Positions 17,126 to 25,947 are shown, counted from the first letter of the stretch. The stretch: 64,000 nucleotides of DNA from Bradyrhizobium commune (GCF_015624505.1 NZ_CP061379.1:5332001-5396000); one strand, 5' to 3'. Numbers and translations: made by a program. Notes: generated by a model from the sequence alone, not told the origin.

Positions 17126-17920
17126 ATGCCAGCTCCCGCCTCCCAGCCCGACGATCCCGCGCTGCTGCGGATCGACGGCCCGATCGCGACCATCACGCTC
17201 AACCGCCCCGCCGCGTTCAACTCGATCAACCTTGCGATCGCGCAAAAGCTCGAACAGCTCGCGGCCTATATCGAGGGCGACGATGCCATCCGGATTTTGG
17301 TGATCGAGGGCGAGGGTCGCGCCTTCTCGGCCGGCGGCGATCTGCAAACGATCGGTGCTGCCGCCGAGGCCAACACAGTGACGCCGGTGGTTGGCGAACT
17401 CCTGAAGCACTACCATGCCTTCATCGAGATCATCCGGCGCATGCCAAAAATCTCGCTGTCGAGCGTGCACGGCTCGGCCGCCGGCGCCGGCATGGGGCTG
17501 GCCTTCGTCACCGATCTCTGCATCGCCGCCGACGATGCCAAATTCACGCCGGCCTATGCCAAGATCGGCGTTTCGCCGGACGGCGGCTCCACGGTCGGCA
17601 TCGTCGGCACGGTCGGCTCCCGCCGCGCGCTCCAGATCTTTTTGTCCGAGGACAGTTTTACCGCACAGCAGGCCTGTGAATGGGGTTTGGTCGCGAAGAC
17701 CGTTCCCGCGACCGAGCTGAAGGCCGCCACGCGCCAGCTCGCCGAGCGGCTGGCGCAGAACCCGCGCGCGGCCATTGCCGGCACCAAGTCGCTGGTCTAT
17801 GCGGCCGCGACCACGCCCGTGAAGCAGCAGCTCGATGCCGAGGAGCACAAGATCATCATGGCGATGAACACGGAGGAGTTTCGCGTTGCTGTGAAGAAAT
17901 TCACGACCAAGGGGAAATAG
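17126..17920 (+). CDS. Enoyl-CoA hydratase/isomerase family protein
   Basis: A 264-residue crotonase-fold protein. Oxyanion-hole segments are AFSAGGDLQTIG and HGSAAGAGMGLAFVTDLCIA. The second catalytic position usually occupied by glutamate reads FTPAYAKIGVSPDGGST, which suits an isomerase or a hydratase with altered acid-base residues. I start at 17126, seven bases after GGGGAA, instead of the earlier ATG. It is convergent with dctM, with a 12-base gap. The acyl substrate is unknown. Confidence 0.9.
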   Translation: MPAPASQPDDPALLRIDGPIATITLNRPAAFNSINLAIAQKLEQLAAYIEGDDAIRILVIEGEGRAFSAGGDLQTIGAAAEANTVTPVVGELLKHYHAFIEIIRRMPKISLSSVHGSAAGAGMGLAFVTDLCIAADDAKFTPAYAKIGVSPDGGSTVGIVGTVGSRRALQIFLSEDSFTAQQACEWGLVAKTVPATELKAATRQLAERLAQNPRAAIAGTKSLVYAAATTPVKQQLDAEEHKIIMAMNTEEFRVAVKKFTTKGK

Positions 17921-17932
17921 GCGGGGCGTGCG

Positions 17933-19270
17933 CTACGGACAGATGTAGCCTGTCCCCGCCGGCGACTTGAAGCAGCCGACGGACTCCGGCAGCACGTGCT
18001 TGGGCAACCACAGCACGACGCTCGGGAAGTAGATCGCGAATGCGATGGTGGCGAAGAACACGACGTAGATCGGCAGCGCCGCGCGTAGCGCCTTGGCAAA
18101 GCTGATGCCGACGAATTTCGACGCCATCAGCAGCACCAAACCGTAAGGCGGCGTGATCAGGCCGAAGGCGAGCGTTGCGATCAGCACCACGCCCATGTGG
18201 ACGCCGTTGATGTCGCCGGCTTCGGTCAGCGCGTTCACCAGCGGCATGAAGATGATGATGGTCGGCACCGGCTCGATGAAGTCGCCGACCACGGTGAACA
18301 GCAGCACCATCAGCAGCATGATCAGATGCGGATCGTTGCCGGCGATGGACGTGATCATGTCGGCGATGTAGCTCGCGCCGCGCAGGTAAGCGAGCATCCA
18401 GCCGAACGCGTTGGCCGCGCCGATCGTGATCAGCGGCAGCGAGAAAATCAGGCCCGCAAGGCAGAAATCGTATGGGATCTTCCGGAAATGTCCGCGGTTG
18501 AGCGCGGGGATGACGACCAGGATGATCCAGACCACGGCGACCACACCGGCTTCCGTCGGCGTGAACCAGCCGGTGAGAATTCCGCCGAGCAGGATCACCG
18601 GGATCATCAGCGGCAACGCGGCGTCGCCGGCCGCGAACACGACCTGCCGCAACGGCGCGCGCGGCTTGCGCAGGCCGGACGGGCCGAAGAAGTAACAATA
18701 GATCATCAGCCCGAAGCCGATCATCAGGCCGGGTACGACACCGGCCATGAACAGGCCGGCGATCGAGACGTTGCCGACGGCGCCATAGACCACGGCCGTG
18801 ATGCTCGGCGGCACCAGTGCCGCGATGGTCGAGGCGGACGCGATGATCGCGGCGATGAAGGCGGGCTCGTAGCCCTCGCGCTTCATCGGGCCGCCGAGCG
18901 CCCGGCTCATCACGGCGACGTCGGCGGTGGTCGAGCCCGACATCTCCGAGAAGAACATGCTGAAGACCACCACGACCTGCGACAGCCCACCCCTGATATG
19001 CCCGACCAGCGACACCGAGAGGTTCGCGATCCGTACCACCACATTGGCCGAACTCATGAGCTCGCCGACCAGGAGGAAGAACGGGATCGCCAGCAGCGCC
19101 TCGGAATCGACGCCGTCGAATATCTTCTGGATGATCGCGGCGAGCGAGACGTCGGACAGTATCGCGCCGATGAAGACGCCGGCCATCAGCGAGAACGGCA
19201 CGGGCACGCCGAGATAGCCGAACGACAGGAAGCAGATCGACATCAAAGCCAGGACGACAGGTGCGCTCAC
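17933..19270 (-). CDS. dctM: TRAP transporter large permease DctM
   Basis: A 445-residue membrane protein with about 12-13 helices of the DctM family. Recognisable parts are FFLLVGELMSSANVVVRIAN, MFFSEMSGSTTADVAVMSRA, the proline-rich AALVPPSITAVVYGAVGNVS and FGLITPPYGLVLLMASKFVG. It is the proton- or sodium-driven transport subunit that works with DctQ and the periplasmic DctP. It starts with GTG at 19270, overlapping the dctQ stop by four bases (GTGA), so coupling is tight. Confidence 0.95.
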   Translation of the reverse strand: MSAPVVLALMSICFLSFGYLGVPVPFSLMAGVFIGAILSDVSLAAIIQKIFDGVDSEALLAIPFFLLVGELMSSANVVVRIANLSVSLVGHIRGGLSQVVVVFSMFFSEMSGSTTADVAVMSRALGGPMKREGYEPAFIAAIIASASTIAALVPPSITAVVYGAVGNVSIAGLFMAGVVPGLMIGFGLMIYCYFFGPSGLRKPRAPLRQVVFAAGDAALPLMIPVILLGGILTGWFTPTEAGVVAVVWIILVVIPALNRGHFRKIPYDFCLAGLIFSLPLITIGAANAFGWMLAYLRGASYIADMITSIAGNDPHLIMLLMVLLFTVVGDFIEPVPTIIIFMPLVNALTEAGDINGVHMGVVLIATLAFGLITPPYGLVLLMASKFVGISFAKALRAALPIYVVFFATIAFAIYFPSVVLWLPKHVLPESVGCFKSPAGTGYICP

Positions 19271-19845
19271 GGCCGCGCCCTCGCCTGCGCTTCGGCGACA
19301 TCAGGCGCAGCGTCTTCGTCTGGCGGCTCGGGATGATCAAAACCGTTGCGCAGGCCGTTGACGAGCTGCTCGATCGTGAACAGACCGATCAGCACGCCCG
19401 ACAGCGGAATGACCGCGTAGAGCGAGGCGATCGGCGTGCCCGACGGCAAGCGAAAGCTGCCGAAGCCGCGGAGGTAATTCTGGTAGCCGTACCAGATCAG
19501 GCAAAAGGCAACGCCAAGCACGATGAGGCGGATGATGATTTCGACGATGGTCCGCGGCGTGCCATGCATCGCCTCGGAGATCGCCGTGAGATAGAGGTGA
19601 TCGTTGCGCCGGGTCGCGACCGCCGTGCCGATGAAGATCGCATAGATGAACAGCGTCGAGGTGACTTCCTGCAGCCACAGCCAGGGATGGCCGATGGTGC
19701 GGGTGACGATGTCGGCGGTGACCGACAGCGAGAAGCCGAAGCAGAGCACGCCGCACAGGATCATCAGTGCAAGCTCGAGCCAGTCGAGCCGGCGCCATTT
19801 CAGGTGGCGCTGGCGTTGCAATACGAGCTTGTCGGCGATGGCCAT
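19267..19845 (-). CDS. dctQ: TRAP transporter small permease DctQ
   Basis: A 192-residue protein with four predicted helices (LALMILCGVLCFGFSLSVTA, WLQEVTSTLFIYAIFIGTAV and two more), the normal DctQ topology. The motif around WLQEVTSTLFIYAIFIG is characteristic. I start at the ATG at 19845; the frame remains open upstream but only through a palindromic repeat. It couples to dctM by a GTGA overlap and is separated from dctP by a family B repeat. Confidence 0.92.
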   Translation of the reverse strand: MAIADKLVLQRQRHLKWRRLDWLELALMILCGVLCFGFSLSVTADIVTRTIGHPWLWLQEVTSTLFIYAIFIGTAVATRRNDHLYLTAISEAMHGTPRTIVEIIIRLIVLGVAFCLIWYGYQNYLRGFGSFRLPSGTPIASLYAVIPLSGVLIGLFTIEQLVNGLRNGFDHPEPPDEDAAPDVAEAQARARP

Positions 19846-19849
19846 TTTC

Positions 19850-19968
19850 GTCGTCCCGGCGAAGGCCGGGACCCATAACCCCAGGCCGTGATGATGAAAG
19901 CGAGCTGGCTGTCGTCGTGCCCCAAGCGCCGCCGCGGCGTATGGGTCCCGGCTTTCGCCGGGACGACG
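19850..19968. repeat. Palindromic interspersed repeat family B, copy 3
   Basis: About 119 bp with inverted GTCCCGGCGAAGGCCGGGAC-type ends; the right end has GCTTTCGCC in place of GCCTTCGCC. It lies between dctP and dctQ, inside what is otherwise one operon. Confidence 0.9.
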
Positions 19969-19979
19969 CGTGGAGGCAG

Positions 19980-20987
19980 TTAATTGATCGACCGGATCAG
20001 GTTCTTGATCTTCTCGGCGTGCGGGCCGAGCTCCTTGGCGAGCTTGTCGAGATAGGGATCGGCGATCGTCGTAAAACTCTTCTTGTCGACGTTGTCGACG
20101 ATCTTCACGCCCATCTTCTTCAGCTTCTCCGCCGCCGCGCGTTCGAGATCGAACGCCTTTGCCGGCTCCTTCGCGCTGATCTCGTTGGCCGCGGTCTGCA
20201 CCCAGCCCTTCTGCTCGGCCGACAGGCTCTGCCACAGCTTGTCGGAGACGAACACCAGCGCATTGTTGGCCTCGTGCTCGGTGATGTTCAGCACCGGCGC
20301 GACCTCGTAATGCTTGTTGACGAGGTAGACGTTGATGCTGTTCTCGGCGACGTCGACGACGCCGGTCTGCAAGCTCGTATAGACGCTGCCGAACGGCATG
20401 TGCACGGTCTGGGCGCCATAGGCCGGGAACATGGTGTCCTCGGTCGCGGTGGCCTGCACGCGAATCTTCAGGCCCTTGATATCAGCCACATTGTGGATCT
20501 CCTTCTTGGAGTACATGTGGCGCACGCCCTGTGATCCCGTCGCGATCACGTGCAGGCCCTGCGTGGTCTCGTCGATCATGGTCTTGAGCGCTTCGAACAC
20601 GCGGGGGTCGGCGAGCCCCTTGATCACGTGGTTCTCGTCGCGGAACAGGAAATGCAGCGACATCACGCCGGCCTGCGGCGAGATCGTCGCGGTGTTGGCT
20701 GAGGAGATGATCGCGAACTCGATATCGCCCGCCTTCACGAGCTGGAGGACTTGCGGCTCCTGCCCAAGCTGCGCGCCGGGATACTGATCGATGATCATGG
20801 TGCCCTTGCTCAATTCCTTGAGCTTGTCGGCAAAGAGGTCGCCGGCGATCGAATAGCCGGTGTTGCGGGGCTGGTCGTAGGCGAAGCGATAATGCTTCAC
20901 CTCCTGTGCCGACGCGCCCGTGACGAAGAGAAGTGCGGCCATTGCCGCCAGCGCATGTAAGAATCTTGGCATGGATCGCGCAATCAT
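19980..20987 (-). CDS. dctP: TRAP transporter substrate-binding protein DctP
   Basis: A 335-residue periplasmic receptor with a signal peptide ending at GASAQE (LHALAAMAALLFVTGASA). The family arginine lies in KGLKIRVQATATEDTMF, where it normally bridges a carboxylate ligand, followed by YGAQTVHMPFGSVYTSLQTG. The start at 20987 follows GGGGGAAACG. Ligands of this family are mostly organic acids, which fits the dehydratase gene 61 bases upstream. Confidence 0.93.
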   Translation of the reverse strand: MIARSMPRFLHALAAMAALLFVTGASAQEVKHYRFAYDQPRNTGYSIAGDLFADKLKELSKGTMIIDQYPGAQLGQEPQVLQLVKAGDIEFAIISSANTATISPQAGVMSLHFLFRDENHVIKGLADPRVFEALKTMIDETTQGLHVIATGSQGVRHMYSKKEIHNVADIKGLKIRVQATATEDTMFPAYGAQTVHMPFGSVYTSLQTGVVDVAENSINVYLVNKHYEVAPVLNITEHEANNALVFVSDKLWQSLSAEQKGWVQTAANEISAKEPAKAFDLERAAAEKLKKMGVKIVDNVDKKSFTTIADPYLDKLAKELGPHAEKIKNLIRSIN

Positions 20988-21048
20988 CGTTTCCCCCTGT
21001 TTTATCACCCGCCGCTTGTGCGGTCTGGGCGTCCGTTCGGGTGCTTGA

Positions 21049-22767
21049 TCACCCCTTCTCAGTCTTTGGTCCAGTCCTCTGCATGAAATCGAAGTCGCAG
21101 CCCTCGTCGGCCTGCAAGATGGTCTTGTCGAACAGCCAGGCGTAGCCTCGCTTGGCCTCATCGGTCGCAGCTGCCGGCTTCAGGGCCGCACGACGGCGCT
21201 CCAGCTCGGCCGCGTCGACCAGGAGCTCGATGCTGCGCTTGGCAACATCCAGCTGAATCCTGTCGCCGTTCTTCACCAGCGCCAGCGGCCCACCGACGGC
21301 GGATTCCGGCGTGATGTGCAGCACGATGGTGCCGAACGCGGTGCCGCTCATGCGCGCATCCGAAATGCGCACCATGTCCTTGGTGCCGGCACGCGCGAGC
21401 TTCTTCGGGATCGGCAGATAGCCAGCCTCCGGCATTCCGGGCGCGCCCTTGGGGCCGGCATTGCGCAGCACCAGCACGTCATCGGCGGTGACGTCGAGAT
21501 CGGGATCGTCGACGCGCAGCGTCATATCCTCGACGGATTCGAACACAACCGCGCGCCCGGTATGTTGCAACAGCTTCGGGCTCGCGGCCGACTGCTTGAT
21601 GACCGCGCCGCGCGGCGCGAGATTGCCGTGGAGGACGGCGAGACCGCCTTCCTTCTTGATCGGATTGCTGCGCGGACGGATCGCGTCCTGGCCGGGCACG
21701 TCTTCCGCGTTCGCCGCGATCTCGCGCAGGGTCTGGCCGGTGATCGTCTTCGCATCGAGATCGACGAGATCGCCGAGCTGCGCCAGCAATTTCGGCACAC
21801 CGCCGGCGTGATGGAAATGCTCCATGTAATGCTCGCCGGACGGCTTGAGATCGACCAGCACCGGCACCTCGCGGCCGATCTGGTCGAACACTTCGAGATC
21901 GAGCCGGTGCGGCGAGCGATGCGCCATCGCGGTGAGATGGATCAGGCCGTTGGTCGAGCCGCCGATCGATTGCAGCACGACCTGCGCATTCTTGAAAGAC
22001 GCCGGTGTCAACACCTCGCTCGGCTTCGGCCCCTTGGTCTTGGCCATCTCGGCCGCAACCCGGCCGCTCGCCTCCGCAAGCCGGAAACGTTCGGCATGCG
22101 GCGCGGGAATTGTCGCGCTCATCGGCAGCGACAGGCCCATGGCTTCGATCATGCAGGCCATGGTCGAGGCCGTGCCCATCACCATGCAGGTCCCGACGGA
22201 TGGCGCGAGGCGGCCGTTCACCGCCTCAATCTCAACGTCGTCGATGTCGCCGGCGCGATATTTGCCCCACAGCCTGCGACAATCGGTGCAGGCCCCCAGC
22301 ACCTCGCCCTTGTGATGGCCGACCACCATCGGGCCCACCGGAATGACCACTGTCGGCAGGTCGGCGCTGATCGCGGCCATGACTTGTGCGGGAAGGGTCT
22401 TGTCGCAGCCGCCGATCACGATGACCGAATCCATCGGCTGGGCCCGGATCATCTCCTCGGTGTCCATCGCCATCAGATTGCGCAGATACATCGAGGTCGG
22501 ATGCGCAAAGCTTTCGGCGATCGAGATGGTCGGGAACACGAACGGCATCGCGCCCGACAGCATCACGCCGCGCTTGGCGGCCTCGATGATCTGCGGCACG
22601 TTGCCGTGGCAGGGATTGTAGTCGCTATAGGTGTTGGTGATGCCGACGATCGGGCGCTCCAGCGCGTCGTCGGAATAGCCCATGGCCTTGATGAACGCCT
22701 TGCGCAGGAACAGCGAGAAGCCGGCATCGCCATAGCTCGTCAGACCCTTGCGCAAACCACTCGTCAT
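21049..22767 (-). CDS. IlvD/Edd family dehydratase (sugar-acid dehydratase type)
   Basis: A 572-residue dehydratase. Cysteines expected to bind the iron-sulfur cluster are C53 (SDYNPCHGN), C121 (IGGCDKT) and C194 (SVGTCMVMGTAS). Length and segments such as RISDARMSGTAFGTIVLHI place it among sugar-acid dehydratases (arabinonate, xylonate or galactonate type) rather than IlvD of valine synthesis. The ATG at 22767 follows AAGGAG. It leads an operon with the TRAP transporter and is divergent from a GntR regulator, so it probably dehydrates the imported acid to a 2-keto-3-deoxy acid. The exact acid is not resolved. Confidence 0.9.
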   Translation of the reverse strand: MTSGLRKGLTSYGDAGFSLFLRKAFIKAMGYSDDALERPIVGITNTYSDYNPCHGNVPQIIEAAKRGVMLSGAMPFVFPTISIAESFAHPTSMYLRNLMAMDTEEMIRAQPMDSVIVIGGCDKTLPAQVMAAISADLPTVVIPVGPMVVGHHKGEVLGACTDCRRLWGKYRAGDIDDVEIEAVNGRLAPSVGTCMVMGTASTMACMIEAMGLSLPMSATIPAPHAERFRLAEASGRVAAEMAKTKGPKPSEVLTPASFKNAQVVLQSIGGSTNGLIHLTAMAHRSPHRLDLEVFDQIGREVPVLVDLKPSGEHYMEHFHHAGGVPKLLAQLGDLVDLDAKTITGQTLREIAANAEDVPGQDAIRPRSNPIKKEGGLAVLHGNLAPRGAVIKQSAASPKLLQHTGRAVVFESVEDMTLRVDDPDLDVTADDVLVLRNAGPKGAPGMPEAGYLPIPKKLARAGTKDMVRISDARMSGTAFGTIVLHITPESAVGGPLALVKNGDRIQLDVAKRSIELLVDAAELERRRAALKPAAATDEAKRGYAWLFDKTILQADEGCDFDFMQRTGPKTEKG

Positions 22768-22812
22768 CGTGCCACTCCTTCCACGTAACCATTGTGGTAC
22801 AGCCTGCCCCCT

Positions 22813-22889
22813 GATTGTCAATAACGCAGGTACCCGAGGCAGCCATTTCTCGCTTGTGGCGCCGTACCAGACACAAATTATTGACAATC
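22813..22889. promoter_or_regulatory. Paired operators overlapping both divergent -35 boxes
   Basis: GATTGTCAATAA at 22813-22824 and its exact reverse complement TTATTGACAATC at 22878-22889 lie 53 bases apart in the ilvD/gntR divergent gap. Each contains ATTG-N-CAAT, a short palindrome of GntR/FCD type, and a TTGACA that would be the -35 box for the gene it faces. A further ATTGTGGTAC lies at 22791-22800. Confidence 0.75.
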
Positions 22890-22940
22890 TGGCCGCTCCC
22901 TGCTCCACAGAAGACCCGGCCCAAGCCGGAGACTGAGGGC

Positions 22941-23624
22941 ATGTCCGACATTCGCACCGCAGACGCCATGCCGCTCCGGCGCGACGATCCGGACGACGTG
23001 GTCGCGCGGCTGGAGGAGGACATCATCTTCGGTCGTCTCGCCCCGGGCGCGCGGCTGACCGAGGACGCGCTGATGTCGCGCTACGGCACCTCGCGGCATT
23101 TCGTGCGCCAGGCCTTGGTGGATGCCGAGCGCCGCGGCATCGTCCGCCGCGAAAAAAATGTCGGCGCGACCGTGCGGTTCTATTCCGCCGAGGAGGTCCG
23201 GCAGATCTACGAAGTGCGGGAGATGCTGACGCGGCAGGCCGCGCTGATGATCCCCCTGCCTGCGCCGCAAGCCCTGATCGACGAGCTGACCGCCCTGCAA
23301 CGAGACTATTGCGCGAAGGCCGACATCCGCGACCTGCGCGGCATCCACGAGGCCAACGACGCCTTCCACGTCGCGCTGTTTTCGGCTTGCGGCAATCCCT
23401 ATCTGGTGCGCTCGCTCCAGGACTATATGAGCCTGACCCTGCCGATGCGCGCCAAGAACCTCGCCGACCGCGACGGGCTGGCGCAGTCGCGGCGGCAACA
23501 CGAGCTGATGATCGAGCTGTTGAGGGGCCGCGACAGCTGGGCGCTGGCGCAGCTGTGCGTCGATCACATGCAGTTCAGCAAGTCGGATTATCTGGCAAGG
23601 ATTGCTGGTGAGACTGAGCGCTAG
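22941..23624 (+). CDS. GntR family regulator, FCD subfamily
   Basis: A 227-residue regulator. The winged helix is GRLAPGARLTEDALMSRYGT followed by SRHFVRQALVDAERRGIVRR; the C-terminal FCD domain is all-helical with likely metal ligands in HEANDAFHVALFSACG and SRRQHELMIELL. FCD members sense organic acids. It is divergent from the dehydratase/TRAP operon, and the symmetric operators between them make it the likely repressor of that operon and of itself. The ATG at 22941 is chosen because upstream codons run through the operator region. Confidence 0.93.
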   Translation: MSDIRTADAMPLRRDDPDDVVARLEEDIIFGRLAPGARLTEDALMSRYGTSRHFVRQALVDAERRGIVRREKNVGATVRFYSAEEVRQIYEVREMLTRQAALMIPLPAPQALIDELTALQRDYCAKADIRDLRGIHEANDAFHVALFSACGNPYLVRSLQDYMSLTLPMRAKNLADRDGLAQSRRQHELMIELLRGRDSWALAQLCVDHMQFSKSDYLARIAGETER

Positions 23625-23655
23625 GGCGTGCGTGTCGGGACATGCGCACATTCAG
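23619..23655. repeat. 37-bp hairpin repeat, copy 1
   Basis: Matches 24341-24377 at 31 of 37 positions. It begins CGCTAG, overlaps the gntR stop codon and folds as a GTGCG...GCGCAC hairpin with an inner TGTC/GACA pair. The second copy overlaps the end of the small secreted-protein gene on the other side of the universal stress gene. Confidence 0.6.
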
Positions 23656-23666
23656 CCCCGTCGGGT

Positions 23667-23758
23667 GGGTAGAGCTCTTGCGAAACCCATCGCCTTAGTC
23701 TTTCTCGTTCGGTTCAACTGCAGGGCCAAGATTGATGGGTTTCGCTTCGCTCTACCCA
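23667..23758. repeat. Long inverted repeat with TGGGTAGAG ends
   Basis: Left arm TGGGTAGAG then GCGAAACCCATC; right arm GATGGGTTTCGC then CTCTACCCA. It fills the gap between the gntR stop and the convergent stress-protein stop, and can form a long RNA hairpin from either strand. Confidence 0.75.
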
Positions 23759-23760
23759 TT

Positions 23761-24228
23761 CTACGAGCTAGTCCGCTGATGCACGACCAGCACCGGCACG
23801 CTTCCGTCCACCAAAACTTCCGACGTTTGGCTCCCCAGAAACAGCTTCCTGAGGCCGCGACGCCCATGAGAGGCCATCACGATTAAATCGCAGCCCCTGG
23901 ACTTTGCAGTTTCAATAATTGCGGTGGCCGGGTGAGCGTTCGGAACATGAAGGAGCTCTGGAGATACCCCGACCTGCTCCGCGATCGCTTTGGCTTGATC
24001 GAGCACTTTGCCCGCACGTTCCCTGGAGGCGGCGTCAAAGCTGTCGACCTCCTGCTGCGAGGGAATCCACCCCGAATCGTGCCCGCCCCCATAATCGATC
24101 GGCAGCGCCTCCGTCACGGTGATGACTGTCACTTTGGCGTTCAGGGCCTTTGCCAAGGCGATCCCGTGCTCAAGGCCTTTTCTCGCGACGTCCGATCCGT
24201 CCGTGCTCAAGAGAATATTGGCATACAT
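23761..24228 (-). CDS. Universal stress protein UspA family
   Basis: A 155-residue single-domain universal stress protein. It begins ANILLSTDGSDVARKGLEHG and ends with the ATP-binding segment MASHGRRGLRKLFLGSQTSE followed by VPVLVVHQ, so it belongs to the nucleotide-binding class. The ATG at 24228 follows GGGAGCC. It is flanked by two copies of a small hairpin repeat and has no partner gene. The role is general stress or redox adaptation. Confidence 0.93.
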   Translation of the reverse strand: MYANILLSTDGSDVARKGLEHGIALAKALNAKVTVITVTEALPIDYGGGHDSGWIPSQQEVDSFDAASRERAGKVLDQAKAIAEQVGVSPELLHVPNAHPATAIIETAKSRGCDLIVMASHGRRGLRKLFLGSQTSEVLVDGSVPVLVVHQRTSS

Positions 24229-24340
24229 TCGGGGGCTCCCTTGCTTGTCGAAGATCTCCCTAGATTGGTCCGCCTGATCATGGTCCGATCGTCGCCGACC
24301 GTCTACCGGTCGACGCGCAGGTCAGCCCGTGCTAACAGCG

Positions 24341-24377
24341 CGCTAGCGTGTGCGTGTCGGACCATACGCACGTTCAG
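24341..24377. repeat. 37-bp hairpin repeat, copy 2
   Basis: Partner of 23619-23655. GTGCGT and ACGCAC form a perfect six-base stem. It overlaps the last codon of the small secreted-protein gene at 24374-24781. Confidence 0.6.
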
Positions 24378-24781
24378 TACCGTCTCAGCAAGCCGCGATC
24401 CACGCTGGTATCGCCATAGTCGGCGCAGGCCGCCTTCGGGTCTCTGATCAAGTCCGCCCGAACGCGCCTGAACGTCTTGGTGGCCGCATCCGACACCTCG
24501 GGGCGGAATTTGCCGGGATCATAGCTCTCGCCATCGCGGGCCTTGATGGCCGCGGAGAAGGCGTCGATCATGGCCATCGCTGCATTGGTGCTGCCGAGCA
24601 GCCGGGCGCCGAGTTGAACGCCGCCGGCACCATCGACCTCGTAGCCGACGCAGCGTTGCTCCAGCACTGCGGATGCGGTGACGAGTTGGTCGAGGAACAT
24701 GGCTTCGGCGTCGCTGAGCGTTGCGGCTCGCGCCGGGCCTGACACGATCGTCGCGAGCAGTACGACGACTTTGATTTTCAT
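24374..24781 (-). CDS. Small secreted protein of unknown function
   Basis: A 135-residue product with an N-terminal signal peptide (KVVVLLATIVSGPARA, cleavage near ARA-AT). The mature part is mostly helical and has two cysteines, C44 and C119, which could form a disulfide in the periplasm. I recognise no domain. The ATG at 24781 has no clear ribosome site, and the frame continues upstream, but the signal sequence argues for this start. The 250 bases to the next gene hold a family C repeat and no gene. Confidence 0.65.
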   Translation of the reverse strand: MKIKVVVLLATIVSGPARAATLSDAEAMFLDQLVTASAVLEQRCVGYEVDGAGGVQLGARLLGSTNAAMAMIDAFSAAIKARDGESYDPGKFRPEVSDAATKTFRRVRADLIRDPKAACADYGDTSVDRGLLRRY

Positions 24782-24942
24782 TGTTGCGGTTGTCGCTGAC
24801 GCCGAATTACGATCGCACTGATCGAGAGCCAGACGATGTCTGCGACGTTGATCTAGATCAACGGGGCGAGTCCCCGCGATCATGTGCGCTCGCAATGACG
24901 CGTGGTGAGTGGCTGCGGGTTCAACTCTCACCTTCCCCGCTG

Positions 24943-24990
24943 AGACCCCCCTCACCCCAACCCTCTCCCCGCAATCGGGGCGAGGGAGCG
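24943..24990. repeat. REP-like hairpin (family C)
   Basis: CCTCTCCCCGC and GGGGCGAGGG arms, resembling the elements at 8641-8767. It lies between the small secreted-protein gene and the end of the udh-like gene. Confidence 0.65.
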
Positions 24991-25031
24991 CACCTCCGCT
25001 GCGGCAGCAGCTTGAGCTGCACTATGAAGCG

Positions 25032-25853
25032 TTAGCGCTTATTCCAGTCGATGATCCGGCTCGCGTCGCCATCGAACTCCTTGCTGGCGAACGCGCCGCC
25101 CTGAAAATAGTCGCCGATCGGATCGGGCTTCAGCTTGGCCTGCTCGGCCATGGCGTGCGCGACGTGATCCTCGGAGCGCCCCGTGGGGCGGTAGCCGAAT
25201 TCGTAGGCGCGATGGTTGTCCCACCAGGCGCGCTCGTTCAGGGAGACGCCGTAGAACACCTCGAAATGAATGTCGGGATGCTCGAGCCCGATCCGGCAGA
25301 GTTGCACCAGATCCTCCGGCTTGAGCCACATTGCGATGCGGCGATGATCGAGCGGCTTCTCGTCGCAATTGCCGATCCGGATGCAGGTCACCTTCAGCCC
25401 GTGCTTGTCGGCATAGAGCGCGCCGACCGCCTCGCCAAACGCCTTGCTGACGCCGTAGCGGCCGTCCGGGCGCACCGTGACATCGGTGCCGATCTTGTGA
25501 TGGCGCGGATAGAAGCCGACCGTGTGATTGGACGAGGCGAACACCACGCGCTTGACGCCCTTGCGGTGCGCTGCCTCGAACAGATTATAGCCGCCGATGA
25601 TGTTGGCCTGGAGGATGTCGTCCCAGGGGCCCTCGACCGAATAGCCGCCGAAATGGATGATGCCGTCGACGCCGTCGCAGATCGCCTCGCACTGCGCCAT
25701 GTCGGACAGGTCGGCCGCCTTGAACTTTTCATTCGGACCGAGATCGGCCGGGGGACGGATGTCGGAGAGCAGGAGATCCGGATAGATCGGCGGCAGCAAT
25801 GTCCTCAGGCGCGTCCCGATTCCACCCGAAGCTCCCGTCATCAAGATACGCGG
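25032..25853 (-). CDS. udh: NAD-dependent epimerase/dehydratase family, uronate dehydrogenase-like
   Basis: A short-chain dehydrogenase of about 273 residues. The Rossmann motif is RILMTGASGGIGTRL; the region VFASSNHTVGFYPR and RPDGRYGVSKAFGE with the catalytic Tyr-x-x-x-Lys closely resembles characterised uronate dehydrogenases, as does NERAWWDNHRAYEFGY. Uronate dehydrogenase oxidises D-glucuronate or D-galacturonate to the aldarolactone with NAD. I start at the ATG at 25853, just before the first strand; an in-frame ATG at 25892 is possible. It is divergent from an SMP-30 lactonase that could open the lactone. Confidence 0.8.
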   Translation of the reverse strand, partial: PRILMTGASGGIGTRLRTLLPPIYPDLLLSDIRPPADLGPNEKFKAADLSDMAQCEAICDGVDGIIHFGGYSVEGPWDDILQANIIGGYNLFEAAHRKGVKRVVFASSNHTVGFYPRHHKIGTDVTVRPDGRYGVSKAFGEAVGALYADKHGLKVTCIRIGNCDEKPLDHRRIAMWLKPEDLVQLCRIGLEHPDIHFEVFYGVSLNERAWWDNHRAYEFGYRPTGRSEDHVAHAMAEQAKLKPDPIGDYFQGGAFASKEFDGDASRIIDWNKR

Positions 25854-25947
25854 CATCTCTTCCCTCGTCGTTGGCAACCGATTTGCGGTCATAGGTCACT
25901 GATGATAGCAGACTTGGTGAGAGGGAACGCAACAACGAGAATTGCAC

